Shown here piece after piece: positions 1 through 6,238 of a DNA stretch of 8,565 nucleotides. The translations under genes and the position numbers were made by a program. Below the pieces are notes generated by a model. That model worked only from the letters and a program-made list of their open reading frames with translations. It made no database searches and had not been told where the DNA came from. The stretch's first letter is position 1. Each line of letters begins with the position of its first letter. Source of the DNA: an uncultured Burkholderiales bacterium. Lineage in GTDB: Bacteria > Pseudomonadota > Gammaproteobacteria > Burkholderiales > Burkholderiaceae_C. The stretch lies in assembly GCA_903925445.1 (NCBI GenBank), contig CAIYFE010000181.1, positions 1-8,565 on the forward strand, in the 5' to 3' direction.

Positions 1-1431
1 CGCCTGGGCGTGGGTCAGCCTTTGGTCGAAAAAGGCGTGAGCTGGAACATTGGCCGTACTTTTTTGAAAGAAGAAGAGGTCTACCAATTCAACCTCGTGC
101 CAGAGCCCGGCCACAAGCGCCCCGGCATGATCAACTTGCAGCAATATTATTTAGAAGAAGCCTTGGTCGCCCGTGCCATTGAGCTGGGGGTGGACATTCG
201 CTGGAAATGCAAGGTGGTCGGCGTGCAAAGCCACGCGCACCACGCCAGCATCACGGTAGAAAGCCCCGATGGCAGCTTTGAGATAGAAGCCGATTGGTTG
301 ATCGTGGCCGATGGTGCGCGCAGCCCCATTCGACACATGTTGGGCTTGGACATTGAAGGGCATGTGTTCAAAGACCGCTTTTTGATCGCCGATGTGGTCA
401 TGAAAGCCGACTTCCCGGCCGAGCGTCGCATGTGGTTTGATCCACCGTTTCACCCCGGTCAAAGCGTGTTGCTGCACAAACAAGCCGACAACGTGTGGCG
501 CATCGATTTCCAGCTGGGTTGGGATGCCGATCCGCAAGAAGAAACCAAACCCGAGCGCGTGCTGCCTCGCATCAAAGCCATGTTGGGCGATGAGCGACCT
601 TTCGAGCTGGAGTGGGTCAGCATTTACACCTTCCAATGCCGTCGCATGAAAAACTTTCGCCATCAGCGCTTGTTGTTCACCGGCGATGCCGCGCACCAAG
701 TCTCGCCATTTGGCGCGCGCGGTGCCAATTCGGGCTTGCAAGACACCGATGCGTTGATGTGGAAATTGGCCTTGGTCATGCGCGGTCTGGCGCCTGAGCG
801 CTTGCTCGACAGCTACGACATCGAGCGTGCCTACGCGGCCGATGAAAACATTTTAAATTCCACCCGCTCGACCGACTTCATCACGCCCAAGAGCAACACC
901 AGCCGTGTTTTTCGCAATGCAGCGCTGGAGCTGGCGCGGCATCACCCGTTTGCGCGCAAGTTGGTCAATTCGGGGCGCTTGTCGGTGCCCAGCTTCATCA
1001 CGTTGTCGCCCCTGAACACGCCCGATGTTGACGCGTTTGAAGGCCACATGCTGCCCGGCGCACCGATGGACGACGCCCCCGTGTTGAACCAAGGTCGCGA
1101 CGCTTGGTTGCTCGATCACTTGGGCCACCAATTCCAGTGCTTGATCTACGTCGAGGACGTGGCGCAACTGGACGCCAGCACCTTGGCTGCGTTGCGCGAT
1201 TTGGCCGCTGCACCGATTGCCATTCAATCTTTGGTGATCAGCCGCAAAGCGGCGCAGGTGCAAGGTGCGCAAGTCTTGGTCGATGCGCAAGGCCACTTTG
1301 CCAAACGCTACGACGCAAAAGCCGGCAGCACCTGGTTGGCGCGTCCGGATCAACACATTTGCGCACGCTGGCGCCATTTCAACGCAGCAGCGGTGCAAGC
1401 GGCGCTGCAACATGCGGTTTGCAAAGCCTAA
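1..1431 (+). CDS. FAD-dependent aromatic-ring hydroxylase, MhpA-like (5' end missing)
   Basis: This is a class A flavoprotein monooxygenase of the kind that uses NAD(P)H and O2 to hydroxylate phenolic rings, related to 3-(3-hydroxyphenyl)propionate hydroxylase. The frame is open from base 1, so the gene starts outside the window. The N-terminal dinucleotide-binding GxGxxG motif is absent, and by family length roughly 75-80 residues are missing. In the 476 residues present I see the DGxxSxxR motif (D104, G105, S108, R111), which contacts FAD and NADPH, and the GD motif GDAAH (228-232), which binds the FAD ribityl chain. From about residue 350 there is a thioredoxin-like C-terminal domain typical of phenol-hydroxylase relatives. 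A GTG at 10 could be misread as the start, but it falls inside the conserved domain. DUF2783 and VOC genes follow at 12- and 13-bp gaps, suggesting one operon. The fold is certain; the substrate is not known. Confidence 0.9.
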   Translation, partial: RLGVGQPLVEKGVSWNIGRTFLKEEEVYQFNLVPEPGHKRPGMINLQQYYLEEALVARAIELGVDIRWKCKVVGVQSHAHHASITVESPDGSFEIEADWLIVADGARSPIRHMLGLDIEGHVFKDRFLIADVVMKADFPAERRMWFDPPFHPGQSVLLHKQADNVWRIDFQLGWDADPQEETKPERVLPRIKAMLGDERPFELEWVSIYTFQCRRMKNFRHQRLLFTGDAAHQVSPFGARGANSGLQDTDALMWKLALVMRGLAPERLLDSYDIERAYAADENILNSTRSTDFITPKSNTSRVFRNAALELARHHPFARKLVNSGRLSVPSFITLSPLNTPDVDAFEGHMLPGAPMDDAPVLNQGRDAWLLDHLGHQFQCLIYVEDVAQLDASTLAALRDLAAAPIAIQSLVISRKAAQVQGAQVLVDAQGHFAKRYDAKAGSTWLARPDQHICARWRHFNAAAVQAALQHAVCKA

Positions 1432-1443
1432 AAAGGACACGAC

Positions 1444-1686
1444 ATGTCGCAACTCAATCTTCAACCTAACTTCAACGAAAGCGGCAAACGCTACTTTCGC
1501 GACTTCACGCCTGGCGACGATTTTTACGAAGCCCTGATCGACACCCACCGCAACTTGACCGACGAACAAAGCCAGCTGGTCAATGCCAAATTGATTTTGC
1601 TGTTGGCCAACCACATCGGCGACATGCACGTGCTGCGCCAAGCCATTCAACTGGCGCGCGCCGATGTTGCACAACCCGAGTCTTGA
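1444..1686 (+). CDS. DUF2783-type small protein
   Basis: An 80-residue soluble protein with no signal peptide or membrane segment. It resembles the DUF2783 family, whose members I recall as usually lying beside FAD-dependent monooxygenase genes of the type found upstream here; no biochemical role is known to me. The N-terminal half has aromatic and acidic residues around FTPGDDFYEALIDTHRNL (21-38). The C-terminal half looks like one or two amphipathic helices (about 40-74). The start is supported by AAGGA at 1433-1437, seven bases before the ATG. Position and tight spacing suggest it works with the hydroxylase, perhaps as an accessory or stabilising subunit, but that is inference from context only. 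Confidence 0.8.
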   Translation: MSQLNLQPNFNESGKRYFRDFTPGDDFYEALIDTHRNLTDEQSQLVNAKLILLLANHIGDMHVLRQAIQLARADVAQPES

Positions 1687-1699
1687 AAGGACCTGCACC

Positions 1700-2233
1700 A
1701 TGAAGATTCAAAAAATTCACCACGTGGCCTACCGTTGCAAAGATGCCAAAGAAACGGTGTCTTGGTATGTCAAGCACCTGAACATGGATTTCGTCTTGGC
1801 CATTGCAGAAGACTTGGTGCCCAGCACCAAAGCGCCCGATCCCTACATGCATGTGTTTTTAGATGCGGGCGGCGGCAATGTGTTGGCATTTTTCGAATTG
1901 CCCAATTCGCCCGCAATGGGACGCGACCCCAATACGCCCGATTGGGTGCAGCACATCGCGTTCAAGGTGGCGTCTCTTCAAGAATTGGAAGACACCAAGG
2001 CGCGCTTGCAAGCAGCAGGCATTGAGGTGGTGGGCGTGACCGATCACACCATCTTCAAATCGATTTACTTCTTCGACCCCAACGGCCATCGCCTTGAGTT
2101 GGCCTGCGATGTGGGCACGCCCGAGATGTACAAAAACTTGGACGAGGTCAAATGGGACATGCTCGAAGAATGGAGCAAAACCCGCCGCGCCCCCAAGCAC
2201 GCGGCTTGGATGCACAAAAAAGAATTTGATTAA
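1700..2233 (+). CDS. VOC-family metalloprotein (glyoxalase/extradiol dioxygenase fold)
   Basis: A 177-residue vicinal-oxygen-chelate protein with two beta-alpha-beta-beta-beta modules. Candidate metal ligands are His8 (IHHVAY), His85 (HIAFKV) and Glu133, the last in the family signature FFDPNGHRLE; Glu66 sits at the end of module one as in glyoxalase I. The set fits either a 2-His-1-carboxylate iron site (ring cleavage) or a glyoxalase-like isomerase/lyase site. About 40 residues follow the second module, rich in Lys, Trp and Glu, which is longer than a minimal VOC protein. The ATG at 1700 has AAAGGA just upstream; an in-frame TTG at 1664 lies inside the DUF2783 gene and is less likely. As last gene of the hydroxylase operon it may act on the hydroxylated product, which is inference. 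Its stop codon interleaves with that of nth. Confidence 0.88.
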   Translation: MKIQKIHHVAYRCKDAKETVSWYVKHLNMDFVLAIAEDLVPSTKAPDPYMHVFLDAGGGNVLAFFELPNSPAMGRDPNTPDWVQHIAFKVASLQELEDTKARLQAAGIEVVGVTDHTIFKSIYFFDPNGHRLELACDVGTPEMYKNLDEVKWDMLEEWSKTRRAPKHAAWMHKKEFD

Positions 2234-2871
2234 GCGGGCGAGCTTGTTTTGGGCTTGAAATCGCAATAAGCCGCAACCGCGCATTGCCAGCACAGCGGCT
2301 TGCGCGCTTGGCACACATAGCGGCCATGCAAGATGAGCCAATGGTGCGCATCCACCAAATAAGCGGGTGGAATGCGTTGCAGCAATCCCATTTCAACGTC
2401 GTAAGGTGTTTTGCCCGGCGCCAAGCCCGTGCGGTTGCCCATGCGAAAAATATGCGTGTCCACCGCCATCGTGGGTTCGCCAAAGGCCACATTGAGCACC
2501 ACGTTGGCCGTTTTGCGGCCAACGCCGGGCAGCGCTTGCAGCGCCTCGCGCGTTCTTGGCACAACGCCGCCGTGCTCGGACACCAAAATTTCGCAAGTTT
2601 GCATCAGGTGTTTGGCCTTGCTTTTGTACAAACCAATGGTTTTGATGTGCGCTTCTAACCCTGCCAAGCCTAAATCTAAGATTTTTTGCGGTGTGTTGGC
2701 GATGGGAAAAAGCCTTCGAGTGGCCTTGTTCACGCCCACATCGGTGGCTTGGGCGCTGAGCAAAACGGCCGCGAGCAGTTCAAACACGCTGGTATATTCC
2801 AACTCTGTGTTGGGCTGCGGATTGGCTGCTTTCAGCGTCGCGAAAAAAGGCTCAATGTGCTGTGTTTTCAT
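2230..2871 (-). CDS. nth: Endonuclease III (DNA glycosylase/AP lyase)
   Basis: A base-excision-repair enzyme that removes oxidised pyrimidines from DNA and cuts the abasic strand by beta-elimination. With the ATG at 2871 the protein is 213 residues, against 211 for E. coli Nth, and the key residues fall on the E. coli numbers: catalytic Lys120 in the helix-hairpin-helix LPGVGRKTA, Asp138 in VDTHIFR, and the [4Fe-4S] ligands Cys187, Cys194, Cys197 and Cys203 (C-x6-C-x2-C-x5-C). The LLSAQATDVGVNKAT stretch (37-51) is also diagnostic. An upstream in-frame ATG at 2889 would add six residues and overlap the divergent aminotransferase start. Neither start has a convincing ribosome binding site, so the message may be leaderless. 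The gene is convergent with the VOC gene and there is no terminator between them. Confidence 0.97.
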   Translation of the reverse strand: MKTQHIEPFFATLKAANPQPNTELEYTSVFELLAAVLLSAQATDVGVNKATRRLFPIANTPQKILDLGLAGLEAHIKTIGLYKSKAKHLMQTCEILVSEHGGVVPRTREALQALPGVGRKTANVVLNVAFGEPTMAVDTHIFRMGNRTGLAPGKTPYDVEMGLLQRIPPAYLVDAHHWLILHGRYVCQARKPLCWQCAVAAYCDFKPKTSSPA

Positions 2872-2887
2872 TCGCTGATTATTTCCC
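2872..2887. promoter_or_regulatory. Candidate two-way -10 element between nth and aminotransferase
   Basis: The 16-bp gap holds an AT-rich patch that reads as a -10-like hexamer on both strands. GATTAT (2877-2882) faces the aminotransferase and AATAAT (complement of 2878-2883) faces nth. Each lies about 6-7 bases from the start codon it would serve, so transcription would begin at or next to the ATG. That fits the lack of a Shine-Dalgarno sequence on either gene. I find no good -35 at the proper distance on either side, so this is a weak prediction. Confidence 0.35.
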
Positions 2888-4081
2888 ATGCAATTCGCTG
2901 ATCGCCTCAACAACGTCGAAACTTCTGCCATTCGTGAACTTTTCAAGCTGCTGGGCAAGCCCGGCATCATCAGTTTTGCGGGAGGCTTTCCGGACAGCGC
3001 CATGTTTGACGTCGAGGGCATTCGCCAAGCCAGCGCTCAAGCGCTCGCGCAAGAACCCGGTGCTGCCTTGCAATACGGCGCCACCGAAGGCTACAACCCG
3101 TTGCGCGAACAACTGGCTGCTTTCATGGCCTCCAAAGGCGTTAAAAACCTGACGCCTGAAGGTTTGATTGTCACCACCGGAAGCCAGCAAGCTTTGGATT
3201 TGATTGCCAAAACCTTGCTCGACCCCAACGATGTGGCCTTGGTGGAAGCGCCCACTTTTTTGGCGACCATCCAATGTTTTCGTTTGTATGGCCCCCAAGT
3301 CGTGGGCGTGCCCATTGATGCACAAGGCGTGCAGGTGGATCAACTCGAAGCCTTGATCGTCAAGCACCGCCCCAAACTGGTCTACCTCATTCCAACTTTT
3401 GGCAACCCCAGCGGTGCCACCTTGAGCTTGGCACGCCGTTTGCGCGTGTTGGAGTTGGCTGTGCAATACCAAACCGTTGTGGTGGAAGACGATCCGTATG
3501 GCGACTTGTATTTTGGCGAGGCACCACCGCCTTCTTTGTTGGCTTTGAGCGAGCAGGTGCCGGGCAGCCGCGATTGGCTCATCCATTGCGGCTCTTTGAG
3601 CAAAGTGTTGTCCCCCGGTTTGCGCGTGGGCTGGATGATTGCGCCGCCCGATGTGTTGGCGCGCGCCACCATGTGCAAACAGTTCAGCGATGCGCACACC
3701 TCCACATTCGCGCAAGCCACGGCGGCGCATTACCTCAAGTCGGGTCGCATGCCTGAGACCTTGAACACCGTGCGTCGCGTGTACGGCGAGCGCGCCCAAG
3801 CCATGGGCGAAGCCTTGCAGCAAGAAATGGGAGACGCTTTGCAATTCACCCAGCCTCAAGGGGGCTTGTTTTTCTGGGCACAGCTCACGGGCGCGCACGG
3901 ACGTTTGCGCGATGGCAACGTGTTGGCGCAACGTGCCATCGAAAAAGGCGTGGCTTTTGTGCCGGGCGCACCGTTTTATGCCAACAACCCCGACGCTTCC
4001 ACCATCCGCTTGAGTTTTGCCACCGCCGATGTGGCAAAAATCAAAGAAGGCATTGCAAGGCTAGGCCAAGCCTTGGTTTAA
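2888..4081 (+). CDS. PLP-dependent aminotransferase, class I/II (2-aminoadipate/aromatic type)
   Basis: A cytosolic fold-type I transaminase of 397 residues, the usual family length, that moves an amino group from an amino acid to a 2-oxo acid through pyridoxal phosphate. The PLP-binding lysine is Lys239 in GSLSKVLSPGLRVGW. Other cofactor and substrate residues are Asn173 in GNPSG, Asp201 and Tyr204 in EDDPYGD, Arg246 (phosphate) and Arg374 in TIRLSF (substrate carboxylate). The start region (FAGGFPD at 30-36, QYGATEGYNPLRE at 62-74) resembles the LysN/Aro8 and MocR-domain group, so 2-aminoadipate, aromatic or branched-chain amino acids are plausible substrates; the sequence does not decide. 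There is no Shine-Dalgarno sequence before the ATG. The gene is divergent from nth and converges on the H-protein gene with interleaved stop codons. Confidence 0.95.
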   Translation: MQFADRLNNVETSAIRELFKLLGKPGIISFAGGFPDSAMFDVEGIRQASAQALAQEPGAALQYGATEGYNPLREQLAAFMASKGVKNLTPEGLIVTTGSQQALDLIAKTLLDPNDVALVEAPTFLATIQCFRLYGPQVVGVPIDAQGVQVDQLEALIVKHRPKLVYLIPTFGNPSGATLSLARRLRVLELAVQYQTVVVEDDPYGDLYFGEAPPPSLLALSEQVPGSRDWLIHCGSLSKVLSPGLRVGWMIAPPDVLARATMCKQFSDAHTSTFAQATAAHYLKSGRMPETLNTVRRVYGERAQAMGEALQQEMGDALQFTQPQGGLFFWAQLTGAHGRLRDGNVLAQRAIEKGVAFVPGAPFYANNPDASTIRLSFATADVAKIKEGIARLGQALV

Positions 4082-4440
4082 CCCGTGATGGCTTGGTAGG
4101 CGGCCGCGTCCATCAACGCTTGCAGCTCGGAAGGTTGGCTGAGTTTGACTTTGTAAAACCAACCCGCGCCTTCGGGGTCGGTGTTGGCCAAGGACGGATC
4201 GGCTTGCAAGGCATCGTTGATCGCCACGATTTCTAAGCTTGCAGGCATGTGCACATCGGCGGCGGCTTTGACCGATTCGACAATACCTGCCACATCGCCT
4301 TGCGCAAAACTGGCGCCCGCAGGGGCGAAATCGACAAACACAATGTCGCCCAAGGTGTCTTGCGCGTGTTGGGTGATGCCCACGAAAGCCTCATCGCCTT
4401 CGACGCGCACCCACGTGTGTTCTGCGTGGTATTTGTTCAT
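4078..4440 (-). CDS. gcvH: Glycine cleavage system H-like lipoyl protein
   Basis: A 120-residue lipoyl carrier that shuttles the aminomethyl group between the P, T and L proteins of glycine cleavage. The core is clear: HTWVRVEGDEAFVGIT (8-23), LGDIVFVD (30-37) and lipoylation site Lys58 in ESVKAAADV. It is slightly short and departs from the family where most H proteins have a turn like APVSGE: here residues 64-70 read HMPASLE, losing the usual Gly. No gcvT or gcvP is present in the window. The gene starts 3 bp after the ETF-QO stop codon, with only a weak GGGA as ribosome site, so it is probably translated by coupling to ETF-QO. It could be the ordinary H protein separated from gcvTP or a second, specialised carrier; the sequence alone does not tell. 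Confidence 0.9.
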   Translation of the reverse strand: MNKYHAEHTWVRVEGDEAFVGITQHAQDTLGDIVFVDFAPAGASFAQGDVAGIVESVKAAADVHMPASLEIVAINDALQADPSLANTDPEGAGWFYKVKLSQPSELQALMDAAAYQAITG

Positions 4441-4443
4441 GGC

Positions 4444-6129
4444 TTACATCCCGCTGTAGTTGGGACCGCCGCCGCCTTCGGGCGTGACCCAAACGATGTT
4501 TTGCGTGGGGTCTTTGATGTCGCAAGTTTTGCAATGCACACAGTTTTGCGCATTGATTTGCAAGCGGTCTGAATGGTCGTCGTTTTTCACAAACTCATAC
4601 ACGCCCGCAGGGCAGTAGCGGCTTTCGGGGCCTGCAAATTTGCTCAAGTTGATGTTGACCGGCACCGTCGCATCTTTGAGCGTGAGGTGAGCGGGTTGGT
4701 TTTCTTCGTGGTTGGTGTTACTCACAAACACGCTGCTCAAGCGATCAAACGTCAGTTGGCCATCGGGCTTGGGGTAGTCAATTTTTGGGCTGGTGCTGGC
4801 AGGCTGGAGCGCCAAGTGATCGGCTTTGTGGCCGTGCAAAGTCCAAGGCGGGCTGCTCACGCCAATCTTGGGCAGCAACCATTGTTCGATGCCCGTCATC
4901 AGCGTGCCAACGGTCTTGCCTTTTTTGAACCACAGTTTGAAGTTGCGGTATTGGTGGAGTTCTTTGAACAACCAGCTTTTCTCGAAGGCGGCAGGGTAGG
5001 CGCTGAGTTCATCGTGTGCGCGACCCGCGGTGACGGCGTCATACGCCGCCTCGGCGGCCAAGGCACCACTTTTGATGGCGGCGTGGCTGCCTTTGATGCG
5101 CGCAGCGTTCAAATAACCTGCATCGCAGCCCAGCAAAGCGCCACCGGCAAACACAGTTTTGGGCAACGCTTGCGGTGTGCCGTTGTTGATTGCACGGGCG
5201 CCATAGCTGATGCGTTTGCCGTCCTCTAGGTGCGCGCGAATGGCAGGGTGGGTTTTCCAGCGCTGCATTTCTTCGAAAGGGCTCATCCAAGGGTTTTGGT
5301 AATCCAGACCCAACACAAATCCCAAGGTGACTTTGTTGTCTTCGAGGTGGTACAAAAATCCGCCACCAAAGCTGTCGTCTTGGATGGGCCAGCCTGAGGT
5401 GTGAACAACCAAGCCGGGTTTGGCCTTGGCGGGATCGACTTCCCACAATTCCTTGATGCCGATGGCATACGTTGGGGTGTCGCGGCCTTCGTTGAGTTTG
5501 AACTTGGCAATCAGTTGTTTGCCCAAATGCCCGCGAGCGCCTTCGGCAAACAGGGTGTATTTGGCGTGCAGCTCCATGCCGAGTTGGAAGTTTTCGGTCG
5601 GTTGACCATCTTTGCCCACGCCCAAATTGCCCGTGGCCACACCTTTGACCGAACCGTCGTCGTTGTAGATGACTTCTGCGGCAGCAAAACCAGGAAAAAT
5701 CTCAACGCCCAATGATTCAGCGTGTGCCGCCATCCACTTGACCACATTGCTCAAAGACACCACGTAGCAGCCGTGGTTGTGGAAATTGCGGGGCATCAAC
5801 CAACCGGGCGTGCGGGTGGCACCGGTTTCGCTCAAAAACAAAACTTCGTCGTCGGTGACTTCTTGGTTCAGCGGGCAGCCCAACTCTTTCCAGTTGGGAA
5901 TGAGTTCGGTGATGGCTTTGGGGTCCATGACCGCGCCCGACAAAATGTGCGCGCCTGGCTCGGAGCCTTTTTCAAGCACCACCACCGATACATCGGTGCC
6001 TTTTTCGGCAGCCAATTGTTTGATGCGAATGGCAGCGGCCAAACCGCTGGGGCCACCGCCCACGATCACGACGTCGTATTCCATCGCTTCACGCGGGCCA
6101 AATTGCGCCAAAATTTCTTGATGTGTCAT
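4444..6129 (-). CDS. Electron transfer flavoprotein-ubiquinone oxidoreductase (ETF dehydrogenase)
   Basis: This membrane-associated iron-sulfur flavoprotein takes electrons from reduced ETF and passes them to ubiquinone, linking acyl-CoA and other flavoprotein dehydrogenases to respiration. The 561-residue protein matches the bacterial family length. The N-terminal FAD Rossmann motif is at 22-29 (IVGGGPSG). The C-terminal ferredoxin-like domain carries the four [4Fe-4S] cysteines Cys506 (YCPAGVYEF), Cys530, Cys533 and Cys536 (NCVHCKTCDIKDP), and the protein ends in a glycine-rich tail. The middle (GWLMPRN at 112-118 and the GGGFLYHLED segment) fits the quinone-binding half. The ATG at 6129 lacks a clear Shine-Dalgarno sequence; an internal Met16 is a possible later start, but the first 15 residues resemble those of relatives. 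It is first of a two-gene operon with the H-like protein and diverges from the SDR gene across 109 bp. Confidence 0.97.
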   Translation of the reverse strand: MTHQEILAQFGPREAMEYDVVIVGGGPSGLAAAIRIKQLAAEKGTDVSVVVLEKGSEPGAHILSGAVMDPKAITELIPNWKELGCPLNQEVTDDEVLFLSETGATRTPGWLMPRNFHNHGCYVVSLSNVVKWMAAHAESLGVEIFPGFAAAEVIYNDDGSVKGVATGNLGVGKDGQPTENFQLGMELHAKYTLFAEGARGHLGKQLIAKFKLNEGRDTPTYAIGIKELWEVDPAKAKPGLVVHTSGWPIQDDSFGGGFLYHLEDNKVTLGFVLGLDYQNPWMSPFEEMQRWKTHPAIRAHLEDGKRISYGARAINNGTPQALPKTVFAGGALLGCDAGYLNAARIKGSHAAIKSGALAAEAAYDAVTAGRAHDELSAYPAAFEKSWLFKELHQYRNFKLWFKKGKTVGTLMTGIEQWLLPKIGVSSPPWTLHGHKADHLALQPASTSPKIDYPKPDGQLTFDRLSSVFVSNTNHEENQPAHLTLKDATVPVNINLSKFAGPESRYCPAGVYEFVKNDDHSDRLQINAQNCVHCKTCDIKDPTQNIVWVTPEGGGGPNYSGM

Positions 6130-6238
6130 AGTGCTTTTTCAGGCAGGTTGTCAGAGTTGCGACAGATTTTATGCGGAGCAGTCCAGTCGCCTTATCAGCA
6201 CTTGTCATAATGAACCATCACCTTTTGGAGGCATCAAT
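6130..6238. promoter_or_regulatory. Divergent intergenic region, ETF-QO / SDR
   Basis: This is the largest gap in the window (109 bp) and must hold the promoters of both flanking genes if they have their own. I find no convincing -35/-10 pair. Partial matches include CATAAT at 6206-6211 on the plus strand and TAAAAT on the minus strand within the bases around 6166-6172, both with poor -35 partners. An imperfect dyad centred at 6201 (TTATCA at 6192-6197, TCATAA at 6205-6210; six of nine pairs symmetric) could be an operator but is weak. TTGTCA occurs twice (6148-6153, 6202-6207). Confidence 0.5.
6227..6231 (+). promoter_or_regulatory. Ribosome binding site of the SDR gene
   Basis: GGAGG lies seven bases before the ATG at 6239. 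It is the best Shine-Dalgarno match in the window together with that of the AhpD-like gene. It fixes the SDR start at 6239 even though the frame is open further upstream. Confidence 0.85.

Noticed and set aside
1664..1699. Upstream TTG start for the VOC gene
   Set aside because: It lies inside the DUF2783 gene without a ribosome site. The ATG at 1700 has AAAGGA upstream and matches the usual VOC N-terminus.
853..1701. Open frame (282 codons) on the minus strand opposite the hydroxylase and DUF2783 genes
   Set aside because: It spans two well-supported genes and their spacer, and its composition looks like antisense translation.
2879..3931. Long open frame (350 codons) on the minus strand opposite the aminotransferase
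   Set aside because: It lies wholly over a clear PLP enzyme with all its catalytic residues. The translation is rich in His, Gln, Arg and Ala with no recognisable motif, as expected of an antisense shadow in GC-rich DNA.
4573..5229. Open frame (218 codons) on the plus strand opposite ETF-QO
   Set aside because: It shadows the conserved ETF-QO coding sequence; there is no ribosome site and no known domain.
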